Of a stretch of 64,000 nt of DNA, positions 34,274-42,649 are shown in pieces (position 1 is the first letter of the stretch; every line of letters begins with the position of its first letter). A program made the translations under genes and the position numbers. Source of the DNA: Pseudoselenomonas ruminantium (GTDB lineage Bacteria; Bacillota; Negativicutes; Selenomonadales; Selenomonadaceae). The stretch is taken from positions 1-64,000 of the forward strand of contig SVBZ01000041.1 in the NCBI GenBank assembly GCA_015058575.1. Direction: 5' to 3'. The notes under the pieces are model-generated. The model had not been told where the DNA came from. It saw only the letters and a program-made list of their open reading frames with translations, and did no database searches.

Positions 34274-34894
34274 ATGAAGATGGAGGAGAAGATGGGACGC
34301 CGGGAGCGGAAGAAGATGCTCTCTCGCCAAGCCATCCTTGCTGCGGCTGTGGAGCAGTTCAGCCACAAGGGATTTAAGGAGACTTCTGTAGCAGATATCA
34401 TGAACGCCGCAGACTTAGGCATCGGAACGTTCTACAACTACTTTCAGTCCAAGGAAGAAATCCTGGTTCAGTTGATGCAGGAAATGGTGCGTGAAGTGGC
34501 GACGGAGTTGAAGGATTTGCGGGCGCAGAACCGGCCGGCCAGAGATCTTTTGGAGGCTGGCTGCCGCATTACAGCGGCTTTTCTTGACAAGAACCGTTAT
34601 GTGCTGCCGTTGTTTTTGTCGGCGGCGGATCATTCTGGCTTGCCGGAGGGGAGCGATAAGCAGGTAAAGGGGCTCTCGCCAGGGTTCAAAGTGGTTTTTG
34701 AACGCATTTTGCGTGAGGGACAGGAAAAGGGTGAGGTACGCAGTGATGTACCGCCAGAACTTATCGCTGAGATGTTCCATTCGATATATCAGGCGGCGGC
34801 GTTCAGCAAACTCAATATCTCGTTCCAAGAGAATGTGGCGATGAAGACACGTTTGCTGCTGGATGGTATTCGCGCCGAGTGCGTCAACGTGTGA
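34274..34894 (+). CDS. TetR-family transcriptional regulator
   Basis: A 206-residue repressor. The N-terminal helix-turn-helix is at about residues 17-62 (ILAAAVEQFSHKGFKETSV, then LGIGTFYNYFQSKEEIL). The rest is a helical ligand-binding domain of unknown specificity. AGGAGAG precedes ATG 34274 at short spacing; in-frame ATGs at 34280 and 34292 are alternatives. It lies 42 bases upstream of ahbC on the same strand, so it may control its own transcript together with the haem genes in response to a tetrapyrrole or membrane stress (inference from position only). Confidence 0.88.
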   Translation: MKMEEKMGRRERKKMLSRQAILAAAVEQFSHKGFKETSVADIMNAADLGIGTFYNYFQSKEEILVQLMQEMVREVATELKDLRAQNRPARDLLEAGCRITAAFLDKNRYVLPLFLSAADHSGLPEGSDKQVKGLSPGFKVVFERILREGQEKGEVRSDVPPELIAEMFHSIYQAAAFSKLNISFQENVAMKTRLLLDGIRAECVNV

Positions 34895-34936
34895 TTTGTG
34901 TGTGATTCAGTGTGAGTTTTAGGAGAGTATGAAGTA

Positions 34937-36124
34937 ATGATTAGTGTAACGAAGCTTTTATTTGCCCGCGATTATTTTGGCGATGGCCTGCGGTATACGA
35001 AAAATGCCCATACGATGCGCAACGGCGCAGCCGAAGGGATGGGGCCGGTCGTGGTGTGGAATTCCACCAAGACGTGCAATCTTAAATGCATGCATTGCTA
35101 TATGGGGTCGGATGCGCAGAAGTATAAGGATGAACTGACGACGGCGGAGGCCAAGAAATTCATCGATGATTTGGCGGATTTTAATGTGCCGGTGCTGTTG
35201 TTCTCGGGCGGTGAGCCGCTTATACGGCCGGATTTTTTCGAGCTGGCTGAGTATGCACAGCAGAAAGGCGTGCGTCCGACGCTGTCGACGAATGGTACGC
35301 TGATTACGCGTGAGGTCGCTCAGCGCATCAAGGATATCGGCGTGGGCTATGTCGGTATTTCGCTTGATGGGCTCAAGGATGTCAACGATAAATTCCGTGG
35401 TGTCGAGGGTGCCTTTGAGAAAGCCATGCAGGGAATCAAGAACTGTGTGGCGGTCGGCCAGCGTGTGGGCTTGCGTTTTACCATCAATCACCACAATATC
35501 AAGGAGCTCGATAATATCTTTGACTTCATCGAGCGCGAGAACATCAATCGTGTCTGCTTTTACCATCTGGTCTATTCGGGCCGCGGCGAGCACATGGTAG
35601 ATCAGGATGTGACGGCAGAGGAATCCCGCCGGGCGATGGATACGATTATCCGCCGTACGCGGGATTTCGAGGAGCGTGGTCTTGAGAAGGAAATCCTGAC
35701 GGTTGACAATCACTGTGATGGTGTCTACATGTATCTGAAGGCAATGGCCGCTGGTGAAGATAAGGTCGCTGAGCAGATCAGGAAGTATATCGCGATGAAT
35801 GGCGGCAACCGCTCGGGCATTGCCTTTGGCGAGGTCGATCCGCTCGGCTATGTGCATCCGGATCAGTTTACGCAGCATCATACGTTCGGCAATGTGCGTG
35901 ACCGCAAGTTCGGTGATATCTGGTCGGATGTTTCCAATCCTATCATGGCGGGGCTCAAGGATCGCAAGCCGCTTCTCAAGGGGCGTTGTGCCAAGTGTAA
36001 ATGGCTGGATAACTGTAATGGCAATTTCCGTACGCGGGCTGAAGCGGTTACAGGCGACTTCTGGGAGTCTGATCCGTCCTGCTATCTCACGGATGAGGAA
36101 ATCGGTCTGACGGAGGGCAAATAA
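34937..36124 (+). CDS. ahbC: Radical SAM Fe-coproporphyrin III synthase (AhbC/NirJ1)
   Basis: A 395-residue radical SAM/SPASM enzyme of the alternative (siroheme-dependent) haem pathway. AhbC removes the acetate side chains of 12,18-didecarboxysiroheme to give Fe-coproporphyrin III. The N-terminal MISVTKLLFARDYFGDGLRY is typical of the NirJ1 group. The SAM cluster motif is C47-x3-C51-x2-C54 (TCNLKCMHCY), followed by FSGGEPL. The C-terminal cysteines (GRCAKCKWLDNCNGN and a later Cys) bind the auxiliary cluster. It lies one base upstream of ahbD. In Firmicutes this pair was named NirJ1/NirJ2 from resemblance to haem d1 enzymes, but no nitrite reductase gene is present. Confidence 0.88.
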   Translation: MISVTKLLFARDYFGDGLRYTKNAHTMRNGAAEGMGPVVVWNSTKTCNLKCMHCYMGSDAQKYKDELTTAEAKKFIDDLADFNVPVLLFSGGEPLIRPDFFELAEYAQQKGVRPTLSTNGTLITREVAQRIKDIGVGYVGISLDGLKDVNDKFRGVEGAFEKAMQGIKNCVAVGQRVGLRFTINHHNIKELDNIFDFIERENINRVCFYHLVYSGRGEHMVDQDVTAEESRRAMDTIIRRTRDFEERGLEKEILTVDNHCDGVYMYLKAMAAGEDKVAEQIRKYIAMNGGNRSGIAFGEVDPLGYVHPDQFTQHHTFGNVRDRKFGDIWSDVSNPIMAGLKDRKPLLKGRCAKCKWLDNCNGNFRTRAEAVTGDFWESDPSCYLTDEEIGLTEGK

Positions 36125-36125
36125 G

Positions 36126-37124
36126 ATGAAAATCATTTCCTGGAATACGACGAATGCCTGCAATATGTACTGTGCGCATTGCTACCGTGATGCGGGCTGC
36201 AAAGCTGAGGAAGAGTTGAACACCGAGGAAGCCAAGAAACTCTTGCGTGAGATTGCCAAGGCCGGCTTCAAGATTATGATTTTCTCGGGCGGTGAGCCGC
36301 TGACGCGTCCGGATATCTTTGAGCTTGTAAAGTATGCGTCTGATTTGCATCTGATTCCGGTGTTTGGCACGAATGGTACGCTGATTACCCCGGAAGTGGC
36401 TAAGAAGCTTACAGAGGCTGGTGCGCGCGGCATGGGAATCTCCCTTGACTCGCTCGATAAGGAAAAGCATGATAAGTTCCGCAGTTTCCCCGGAGGCTGG
36501 GACGGGGCAGTGCAGGGCATGAAGAACTGCAAGGCCGTTGGCCTGCCATTTCAGATCCATATGACAATCATGGATTGGAATCAGGCAGAAATCGAGTCGA
36601 TGGTCGACTTTGCTGTCGAACTTGGGGCTAAGGCGGTTCATTTCTTTTTCCTTGTACCGACGGGCCGTGCCAAGACGATTGAGGAAGAATCGCTGCGGGC
36701 TGAACAGTATGAGAGTGTGCTTACGCGCATCATGAAGAAGCAGGAAGAGGTGGATATCGAGCTAAAACCGACGTGTGCGCCGCAGTTCCTGCGCATTGCG
36801 GATCAGCTGGGCGTCAAGAGCCGTTTCCATCGCGGCTGTCTGGCGGGGCTGTCCTACTGCATCATCAGTCCGCGTGGCAAGGTGCAGCCGTGTGCCTATC
36901 TCAATATGGAACTTGGAGATGTGCGCGAGACACCGTTTGATGAAATCTGGGCGAATAATGAAGTACTCCGGAAACTTCGTACGCTTGACTATAGCGGCGG
37001 TTGCGGTACGTGCCAGTACAAGGGAGCCTGTGGCGGCTGCAGGGCGCGTGCAGCTTATTATCATGAGGGGGATTATATGTCAGAGGAGCCGTGGTGCTTG
37101 TACCATGGCCGGCGTGGCGAATAA
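36126..37124 (+). CDS. ahbD: Radical SAM haem b synthase (AhbD/NirJ2)
   Basis: A 332-residue radical SAM/SPASM enzyme expected to decarboxylate two propionates of Fe-coproporphyrin III to vinyl groups, making haem b. The cluster motif is C12-x3-C16-x2-C19 (ACNMYCAHCY) with FSGGEPLTRPD after it. The SPASM region has CAYLNMELGDV and CGTCQYKGACGGCRARA plus a final Cys. It is paralogous to ahbC upstream and cotranscribed. The haem would serve NarI encoded in this window. The ahbA/ahbB and siroheme genes are elsewhere. Confidence 0.87.
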   Translation: MKIISWNTTNACNMYCAHCYRDAGCKAEEELNTEEAKKLLREIAKAGFKIMIFSGGEPLTRPDIFELVKYASDLHLIPVFGTNGTLITPEVAKKLTEAGARGMGISLDSLDKEKHDKFRSFPGGWDGAVQGMKNCKAVGLPFQIHMTIMDWNQAEIESMVDFAVELGAKAVHFFFLVPTGRAKTIEEESLRAEQYESVLTRIMKKQEEVDIELKPTCAPQFLRIADQLGVKSRFHRGCLAGLSYCIISPRGKVQPCAYLNMELGDVRETPFDEIWANNEVLRKLRTLDYSGGCGTCQYKGACGGCRARAAYYHEGDYMSEEPWCLYHGRRGE

Positions 37125-37181
37125 ACAGGATGCTTCGTGCGAAACGTTGTTTTGCACGGAGTCTTTGTCAGGAGGATACCG

Positions 37182-37991
37182 ATGATCCGTTTGATATTGT
37201 CGGATATGGATGGGACACTGCTCGACAACGAAGGCTGCCTGCCAGCAGGTTTTGACGATATGATCCGGCAGCTGCGTGAGCGCGGGATTCTCTTTGCGCC
37301 ATGCTCGGGACGTCAGTACCATTCGCTTTTGAAGCTGTTTGCCAGCTATAAGGATGAGTTCCTGTTTCTGGCGGAAAATGGGGCCTTCGCAAGCTATCGG
37401 GGGCGGGAAATCATATCATGTGTGCTGGACCGGCAGCTGGTGACAGAGATTGTGGCAGGCTTTGCCGATCATGAGCAGGTCTATATCCTGCTGGGAGGCA
37501 AGCGGGCTGCGTATCTGCGCCGTGAGAAGCTCGACGCACGGTTGCGAGCTGAGCTTACCCGCTATGGCACGCACTACGAACTGGTGGATGATTGGGCAGA
37601 GGTGGATGATGAGCTGCTCAAGCTGGCGTTTTATGTGCCAGAGGGACGGGCAAAGCAGCTGGTTTGCCCGCAGCTTACGGCATTTGCTGGCCACGTGCAG
37701 CTTGCCTATGCGGATAATCACTGGGTGGATGCCATGGCGCCTGGCGTCGATAAGGGCTGGGCTGTCAAGCAGGTACAGCGGTACTTGCGGCTTACCGCTG
37801 AGGAATGTGCGGCTTTTGGGGATTATGCAAACGATGCGGGGATGCTGAAGGCGGTATCATATAGTTTCGCTATGGAAAATGCGCAGCCGGCTATCCAATC
37901 GCTGGCGCGTTTTAGAGCACCAGCCAATACTGCAGGCGGCGTTGTGCAGGCCGTGGAGTGGCTTATCCGGCAAGGACTTTGTGAAAAGTGA
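37182..37991 (+). CDS. HAD-superfamily phosphatase (Cof type)
   Basis: A 269-residue Cof-type HAD hydrolase. Motif I is DMDGTLLD, motif II PCSGRQYHS, motif III the Lys in VDKGWAVKQ and motif IV FGDYANDAGML, with a C2 cap between. AGGAGG precedes ATG 37182; the open frame further left has no site. It begins 57 bases after ahbD on the same strand, so it may be the last gene of that operon. The natural substrate, probably a sugar phosphate or nucleotide, is unknown. It is a second Cof-type enzyme in the window, diverged from the one at 17720. Confidence 0.87.
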   Translation: MIRLILSDMDGTLLDNEGCLPAGFDDMIRQLRERGILFAPCSGRQYHSLLKLFASYKDEFLFLAENGAFASYRGREIISCVLDRQLVTEIVAGFADHEQVYILLGGKRAAYLRREKLDARLRAELTRYGTHYELVDDWAEVDDELLKLAFYVPEGRAKQLVCPQLTAFAGHVQLAYADNHWVDAMAPGVDKGWAVKQVQRYLRLTAEECAAFGDYANDAGMLKAVSYSFAMENAQPAIQSLARFRAPANTAGGVVQAVEWLIRQGLCEK

Positions 37992-38071
37992 ACATCCTGT
38001 GTAAACCTGTAACTTTATGAGCGGATATGCTACAATGAGGTTGCAGGTTTTTTGATGGGGAGGTTGATACG

Positions 38072-38920
38072 ATGAAAATCGATTACCATATGCATTTTGA
38101 AAAGGGTTCCTATGATAAAGCGTGGGTGGAAGGCTTTTTTACAGCAGCTAAGGCCAGGGGACTGGCGGAAATAGGCATTTCAGAGCATTCGCATACATTC
38201 CCGGAATTCAAGGAGCTTTACTACGAAGATTTAGTTCTCGATGATTCGTTCATCGGTAAGTTTCAGCAGCAATGGCTTAAGTCGAATAAGTTCAAGTATA
38301 CGCTTGACGATTATTTTTCCTTTATGGCGGAGCTGCGCAAGGTACATACCGTGCGGACAGGAATTGAGGTCTGCAATTTCCAGGATCAGGCAAAAGTCAG
38401 GGATATTCTCAAGGATTACGCGTTTGATTATGTAATCGGCTCCGTGCATTTCCTGCATGGCTGGGCTTATGATTCGGCAGAAATTAAGGCAGAATGGGAA
38501 CGCCATCCGCTTGAGGAAATCTACGGATGGTACACAGAGGAAATCGAGAAGCTGGCCGCTGCGGGACTTTATGATGTGCTCGGTCATCCGTTCAATATCC
38601 GCTTGTTCAAGTTCCTGCCGGATTTTGACGTGACGCCATACCTTGAGCGGGCGGTCAAGGCGCTCAAACAGGCTGATATGATTGTTGATGTCAATACGGG
38701 GACGCTTTACCGTTATCCGATTGCTGAAATTTCCCCGTATCCGGAGTTCATGCGGCTGGCCGCGAAATATGATTTGCCAATCATCACGACATCGGATGCG
38801 CATAAGCCGGAGGATTGTGGCGCATATAATCAGGAAGCTGTTGATTATGCGAAGCGTTTCGGTTATACAACAACCTTGCAATTGATGGAAAGGAAGCGCA
38901 AGGTTATTGAGCTGGATTAA
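38072..38920 (+). CDS. PHP-domain phosphatase, HisJ-type histidinol phosphatase
   Basis: A 282-residue PHP-fold metalloenzyme. The first metal motif HMH is at residues 6-8 (IDYHMHFEKG), followed by SEHSH, EVCNF (Glu), SVHFLHGW, GHPFN and the last motif TSDAHKPEDCG, all as in the HisJ/HisK histidinol-phosphate phosphatase family (histidine biosynthesis step 8). Other PHP phosphoesterases share this pattern, and no other his genes are near, so the substrate is only probable. GGGAGG lies before ATG 38072; a TACAAT at 38031-38036 may be its -10. Confidence 0.75.
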   Translation: MKIDYHMHFEKGSYDKAWVEGFFTAAKARGLAEIGISEHSHTFPEFKELYYEDLVLDDSFIGKFQQQWLKSNKFKYTLDDYFSFMAELRKVHTVRTGIEVCNFQDQAKVRDILKDYAFDYVIGSVHFLHGWAYDSAEIKAEWERHPLEEIYGWYTEEIEKLAAAGLYDVLGHPFNIRLFKFLPDFDVTPYLERAVKALKQADMIVDVNTGTLYRYPIAEISPYPEFMRLAAKYDLPIITTSDAHKPEDCGAYNQEAVDYAKRFGYTTTLQLMERKRKVIELD

Positions 38921-38968
38921 GTCGATAAAGATTATTTATCGACTATAAAAAATATTCTAACAAATCTA

Positions 38969-38997
38969 TTGACACGGTAGCTGAATGGTAGTAGAAT
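38969..38997 (+). promoter_or_regulatory. Promoter of the small coupled gene pair
   Basis: -35 TTGACA (38969-38974), 17-base spacer, -10 TAGAAT (38992-38997). The main gene starts over 200 bases later, leaving a long leader that contains the short reading frame at 39104. Confidence 0.75.
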
Positions 38998-39103
38998 AAG
39001 AGTACAAGGTAATACCGAAAGTGGATGAAGGATTTTACATATTTTTGTTACGTGAGCTTAAGTTTTTGAGATAATCAACGATATAACTTGTAACAGAGGA
39101 GCA

Positions 39104-39217
39104 ATGACAGAGGATTGTACTTGCATGATTGGGAATTGGTCGAGATACTGTGGAGGGTTATTTCATCAATTCGATCAATTGCGATCAGGATTTTGTTACA
39201 AGGAGAGATTATCATGA
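39104..39217 (+). CDS. Possible 37-residue cysteine-containing leader peptide
   Basis: A short reading frame starting at ATG 39104, just after GAGGAG (39096-39101, tight spacing of 2 bases). It has 37 codons with four cysteines (positions 5, 7, 16, 31). Its TGA at 39215-39217 overlaps the ATG of the next gene in the ATGA arrangement seen in translational coupling. It sits in the long leader after a good promoter. It may be a regulatory leader peptide or a chance frame; the tight ribosome-site spacing argues for caution. Confidence 0.35.
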   Translation: MTEDCTCMIGNWSRYCGGLFHQFDQLRSGFCYKERLS

Positions 39218-39447
39218 AAGTGCAAATTTATTCTCAGTGGATGGAAGATGTGTTTATTCCCGTCCGCGTAAAACAGTTCACGAAAGCAGCTAAACTGATG
39301 GGTCATACCGGTTTTAAGGCTTATGCTGAAAATCATGACGTGGTCGGCCGGACTTTGTCAGACCGCAAATCTGCAGAGTATCAGGCAGTAGCTGAATGGC
39401 TCGATAGCCGTGAGATTGATAACAACGTGGCTGAAGGTGTCGCGTAA
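39214..39447 (+). CDS. Small protein of unknown function
   Basis: A 77-residue soluble protein beginning MKVQIYSQWMEDVFIPVRVK and ending in an acidic, Asn-rich tail. It has no cysteines, signal peptide or membrane helix and no family I recognise. AAGGAGAG lies 6 bases before ATG 39214, which also overlaps the stop of the short frame upstream. A strong promoter, good ribosome site and a hairpin after the stop support a real, well-expressed gene. The frame is open upstream to 39115, but that part lacks a site. Confidence 0.65.
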   Translation: MKVQIYSQWMEDVFIPVRVKQFTKAAKLMGHTGFKAYAENHDVVGRTLSDRKSAEYQAVAEWLDSREIDNNVAEGVA

Positions 39448-39463
39448 CAAAATATGTAAGAAT

Positions 39464-39500
39464 GGCGCCCCTGTCTTATCGTGCAGGCGGCGCCTTTATT
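39464..39500. terminator. Terminator between convergent genes
   Basis: Stem GGCGCC-CCTG (39464-39473) / CAGG-GGCGCC (39484-39494, one bulged base), flanked on the plus side by TTTATT. Rather weak T-tracts on both strands. Confidence 0.55.
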
Positions 39501-39513
39501 ATGCGTATTTATC

Positions 39514-40089
39514 CTAGTGAAAGTTTTTCGGTGCCTGGGGGATGGTGATGTCAAGCTTGACTTCCTGGACGGCGCAGGCCTGCTCACGCATTTGGGCCGA
39601 GGTCTTCTGTGCCCAGATTTGCTGGACTTTTTTGCGATAACCTTCGGCTGAGAACGGCTTTTGCTGCTGGTGCTTGACATGTTTGCGCAGGATGCTCATG
39701 AATTTTTCATTGACTTGGACTTCGCGCTGGGCCAGCAAAATCTGCAAGGTCGTATCGACCAGATAAAGATGCAGCACAGAGTCTTTCAAGCTTTTCTCAG
39801 TCGGCATGAGCTCGGGTTTGATGTCTGTAAGGGAGAAAGGAGCATCGCCCCAGCCATCTTTGAAGATGCCATCGATCTGATAGAGGAAGAACAGCAGACC
39901 GTCCTGCTCGTAGAGTGCAAGCTCCATCTTGCCTGTGCGGAAGGCTTCGGTGGCGATGATATCGGTGCGTGAGAGTTGCAGGATGAACATGCTGCCGTTG
40001 GCGTCAATTTGGAACATGCCACCATCCTGTTGGTTTTTGATGGGGAGCGGGAAGCGTTCTCCTACTTGGAAATTCGTATAATCACTCAT
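39514..40089 (-). CDS. Hypothetical cytoplasmic protein
   Basis: A 191-residue protein with alternating beta and alpha character and no signal peptide or membrane helix. I do not recognise a family. Its N-terminus (MSDYTNFQVGERFPLPIKNQ) and the centre (LYEQDGLLFFLYQIDGIF) suggest a compact beta-rich domain, and the C-terminal third is basic and helical. AAGGAGTC lies upstream of the ATG at 40089 on the minus strand. It is divergent from hydF with a 104-base gap; a functional link is not indicated by sequence. Confidence 0.65.
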   Translation of the reverse strand: MSDYTNFQVGERFPLPIKNQQDGGMFQIDANGSMFILQLSRTDIIATEAFRTGKMELALYEQDGLLFFLYQIDGIFKDGWGDAPFSLTDIKPELMPTEKSLKDSVLHLYLVDTTLQILLAQREVQVNEKFMSILRKHVKHQQQKPFSAEGYRKKVQQIWAQKTSAQMREQACAVQEVKLDITIPQAPKNFH

Positions 40090-40193
40090 GGCTGAAGACT
40101 CCTTGTTTCTGTTGATGTACCAATACAGTGTATCATATTTTGTCGCGGCTGTGCTATACTAAGTGGGAGGAATATCGCAAGGAGTGAGGAGAA

Positions 40194-41408
40194 ATGAGCC
40201 TTAATGATACCCCACGGGCCAACCGGCTGCATATTGGCCTGTTTGGCAAGCGCAATAGCGGCAAGTCGAGCCTGGTTAATGCATTGACTGGCCAGCAGGT
40301 GGCAACGGTATCTGCTGTGCCAGGGACGACAACAGATCCGGTCTATAAGGCGATGGAACTTCATGGCATCGGGCCAGTGGTATTTATCGATACTGCCGGG
40401 TTCGATGATGTGGGGACACTTGGCGCATTGCGTGTGGGCCGGACAGAGCAGGCAGCTTTGGAAACGGATATTGCGCTCGTGCTTTTTTGCGATGAGGATA
40501 TGGCTGGCGAGTGCGAGTGGGTAAAGCGCCTGCAGGAGACCAAGACCTCTGTGATCGCTGTGGTCAGCCAGGCTGATGTGCGAGGCGATAGCGGACAGGC
40601 TCTGGCAAGGAAGATACAGGAGCAGACAGGGCTGATACCGCTGGTGGTAAGCGCAGTGACAAAAAGCGGTCTCGATGTGCTGCGGGCGGAAATGATTCGC
40701 CAGCTGCCAGAGGATTATGAGGCTGAGAGCATCACCGCAGGGCTTTGTGCTGCGGGCGATACCGTGCTGCTGGTCATGCCGCAGGATATACAGGCACCGA
40801 AAGGGCGGCTGATCCTGCCGCAGGTACAGACTTTGCGGGAGCTTTTGGACAGGCATTGCCATGTGCTTTGCTGCACGACGGATGATATGGCGGCGATGCT
40901 GGCCTTGCTCAAGGAGCCGCCGCAGCTCATTATCACGGATTCACAGGCCTTTCGCAGTGTCCATGCGCAGAAACCGGCAGCAAGCCGGTTGACGTCATTT
41001 TCTGTGTTGTTTGCGGGGTATAAGGGAGATATTGCCTATTTTGCAGCATCGGCCCGCAAGCTGCTGGCTTTGCCTGCGGATGCACATATCCTGATTGCTG
41101 AAGCCTGTACGCACCGGCCGCTGACTGAAGATATTGGCCGCGTGAAATTACCAAGGCTGCTGCGTAAGCGTCTGGGTGAGCAGCTGAAGATCACGGTGAC
41201 TGCTGGCCGCGATTTTCCCGCTGACCTGCGGCAGGCGGGCATTGATTTTGTCATCCATTGCGGTGCATGCATGTTCAATCGCAAGTATGTGCTGAGCCGT
41301 GTCGAAGCGTGCCGCAGGCAGGAGGTGCCGATGTCGAACTATGGCATTGCGATTGCGGCGCTGCTGGGTATTCTGGATGATGTAGAGATGCCGGGCAGGA
41401 GAAAATAA
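40194..41408 (+). CDS. hydF: [FeFe]-hydrogenase maturation GTPase
   Basis: A 404-residue HydF, the scaffold that receives the 2Fe precursor of the H-cluster built by HydE and HydG and passes it to the hydrogenase HydA. The N-terminal Ras-like GTPase has G1 GKRNSGKS (18-25), the TTTDP switch and DTAGFDD (G3). The C-terminal cluster motif CxH...HCxxC is complete: CTH at the start of CTHRPLTEDIG and HCGACMF about 45 residues later. The gap to the next genes and lack of hydE, hydG or hydA nearby show that maturation genes are dispersed in this genome. AAGGAGTGAGGAG precedes the ATG. Confidence 0.95.
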   Translation: MSLNDTPRANRLHIGLFGKRNSGKSSLVNALTGQQVATVSAVPGTTTDPVYKAMELHGIGPVVFIDTAGFDDVGTLGALRVGRTEQAALETDIALVLFCDEDMAGECEWVKRLQETKTSVIAVVSQADVRGDSGQALARKIQEQTGLIPLVVSAVTKSGLDVLRAEMIRQLPEDYEAESITAGLCAAGDTVLLVMPQDIQAPKGRLILPQVQTLRELLDRHCHVLCCTTDDMAAMLALLKEPPQLIITDSQAFRSVHAQKPAASRLTSFSVLFAGYKGDIAYFAASARKLLALPADAHILIAEACTHRPLTEDIGRVKLPRLLRKRLGEQLKITVTAGRDFPADLRQAGIDFVIHCGACMFNRKYVLSRVEACRRQEVPMSNYGIAIAALLGILDDVEMPGRRK

Positions 41409-41495
41409 CAGACAGAAAATTTGCCTGGCACATGTAAATACGGTACAATAATACATATTCCGATAAAATTACCGCTGATAAAGAGGTGGATAGCA

Positions 41496-42506
41496 ATGAG
41501 AAAAGAAGCAAAGTATATCTTAGGGGTGGGAGCCTGCTCACTGTGGCTTTTCCTGGCCGCACCGGTGTCGGCTAAGACGGTCGTGCATACGAATCCTGAG
41601 ACGGCGACAATACGTCTGACGGCAACGAATGCAGCGGCGCAGCCTGCAAGCAAGCCGGCAGTTCCGTCGGGCTGGTTTTGGCTAAGCTCCGATGATAATT
41701 ACAGCAAGTATATCGATTATCAGTCCGTCGTGAAGATGCCGCGCCGCAGCAAGGCGGGCGAGGCTGCTTATGAGATGGATGTACAGGCTTGGACAAAGAC
41801 GGAATACAGTTATGAGGGTGCTAAGGAAACCCTGAAGGCATATGGTTTGCTGGATAAGATTGGCGATCCAGGGAAACTTGCTTATAGTACGGCATTGCTG
41901 TCAATAAATCCGCAGACACGTCAGGTGTGGTATATGGAGGAACATTTCCATGATAAGGCGGGGGCTGTGATTTGGTCGCATGCCAACGATGCGGCTTACC
42001 GCAATAACGATGCCAAAGGCAAGGAAATCAACTCACAGGCTTTTGATGCCGCTTTTTATCAGGCTGCTATCGACCGTGCTTTCCCTGGTGCTGGGGAGAC
42101 GGCACGGGCCGAGGCGAAAGATCGCTGGTATGATATCTTTACCAAGCAGACACCCGATGGTATCCGCTATACGATTGCTGCCGATACGACAACGATGCGC
42201 ATGGAAAAGAACAATCTGATTTTCTGGAGCTGGCAGGAAACGAAGGACACCGATGGCAAGGTCGTCGATGTCAAATTCCTCAAGATGGCGATGAATCTGC
42301 CAGAGGCTACGCTGCTTGTCATCAATGGTACGCATTGGGCACCGCAGACGGGCTGGCAATCGCTCGCAAATGAACTCGATGGCCATTACCGCATGATTCC
42401 GCCAACATCGGAAGAGTATCAGATGGTTACAGCACTGCGTGACTATGCCAAACAGCATGATGCGTGGGTTAATCGCTATTATCGCTTGTATGCACCGAAA
42501 AAATAA
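41496..42506 (+). CDS. Exported protein of unknown function
   Basis: A 336-residue protein with a signal peptide (MRKEAKYILGVGACSLWLFL, cleavage near VSAKT). The mature part begins with a short Ala/Pro-rich linker, then a domain with WFWLSSDDNYSKYIDYQSV and a repeat-like later half with YDIFTKQTPDGIRYTIAADT. The segment 'SDDxYSKYxDxxSV' is often seen in Negativicutes envelope proteins, but I know no function. No lipobox is present, so it should be periplasmic. GAGGTGG precedes ATG 41496; the frame is open upstream without a site. Confidence 0.7.
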   Translation: MRKEAKYILGVGACSLWLFLAAPVSAKTVVHTNPETATIRLTATNAAAQPASKPAVPSGWFWLSSDDNYSKYIDYQSVVKMPRRSKAGEAAYEMDVQAWTKTEYSYEGAKETLKAYGLLDKIGDPGKLAYSTALLSINPQTRQVWYMEEHFHDKAGAVIWSHANDAAYRNNDAKGKEINSQAFDAAFYQAAIDRAFPGAGETARAEAKDRWYDIFTKQTPDGIRYTIAADTTTMRMEKNNLIFWSWQETKDTDGKVVDVKFLKMAMNLPEATLLVINGTHWAPQTGWQSLANELDGHYRMIPPTSEEYQMVTALRDYAKQHDAWVNRYYRLYAPKK

Positions 42507-42547
42507 AATGGACAAGAGCCGGTTCATGATGGAGCCGGCTCATTTTA
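42505..42547 (+). terminator. Rho-independent terminator
   Basis: Stem GAGCCGGTTC (42516-42525) / GAGCCGGCTC (42532-42541) with an outer AAAATG/CATTTT extension, ending TTTTA. Confidence 0.75.
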
Positions 42548-42649
42548 TTGTAAGAGTGTAAATGAGCGGTGTTATTTATGGTATAATAGAAAAAGTATGT
42601 GCCCAAGTGTAAAGTTAGGGCGAGATTGTGGAATGAAGGAAGTGGTTGA

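Noticed and set aside
34937..37124. Haem d1 synthesis for a cytochrome cd1 nitrite reductase
   Set aside because: The NirJ-like names come from similarity only; no nirS or other nir genes occur, and the pair matches AhbC and AhbD better.
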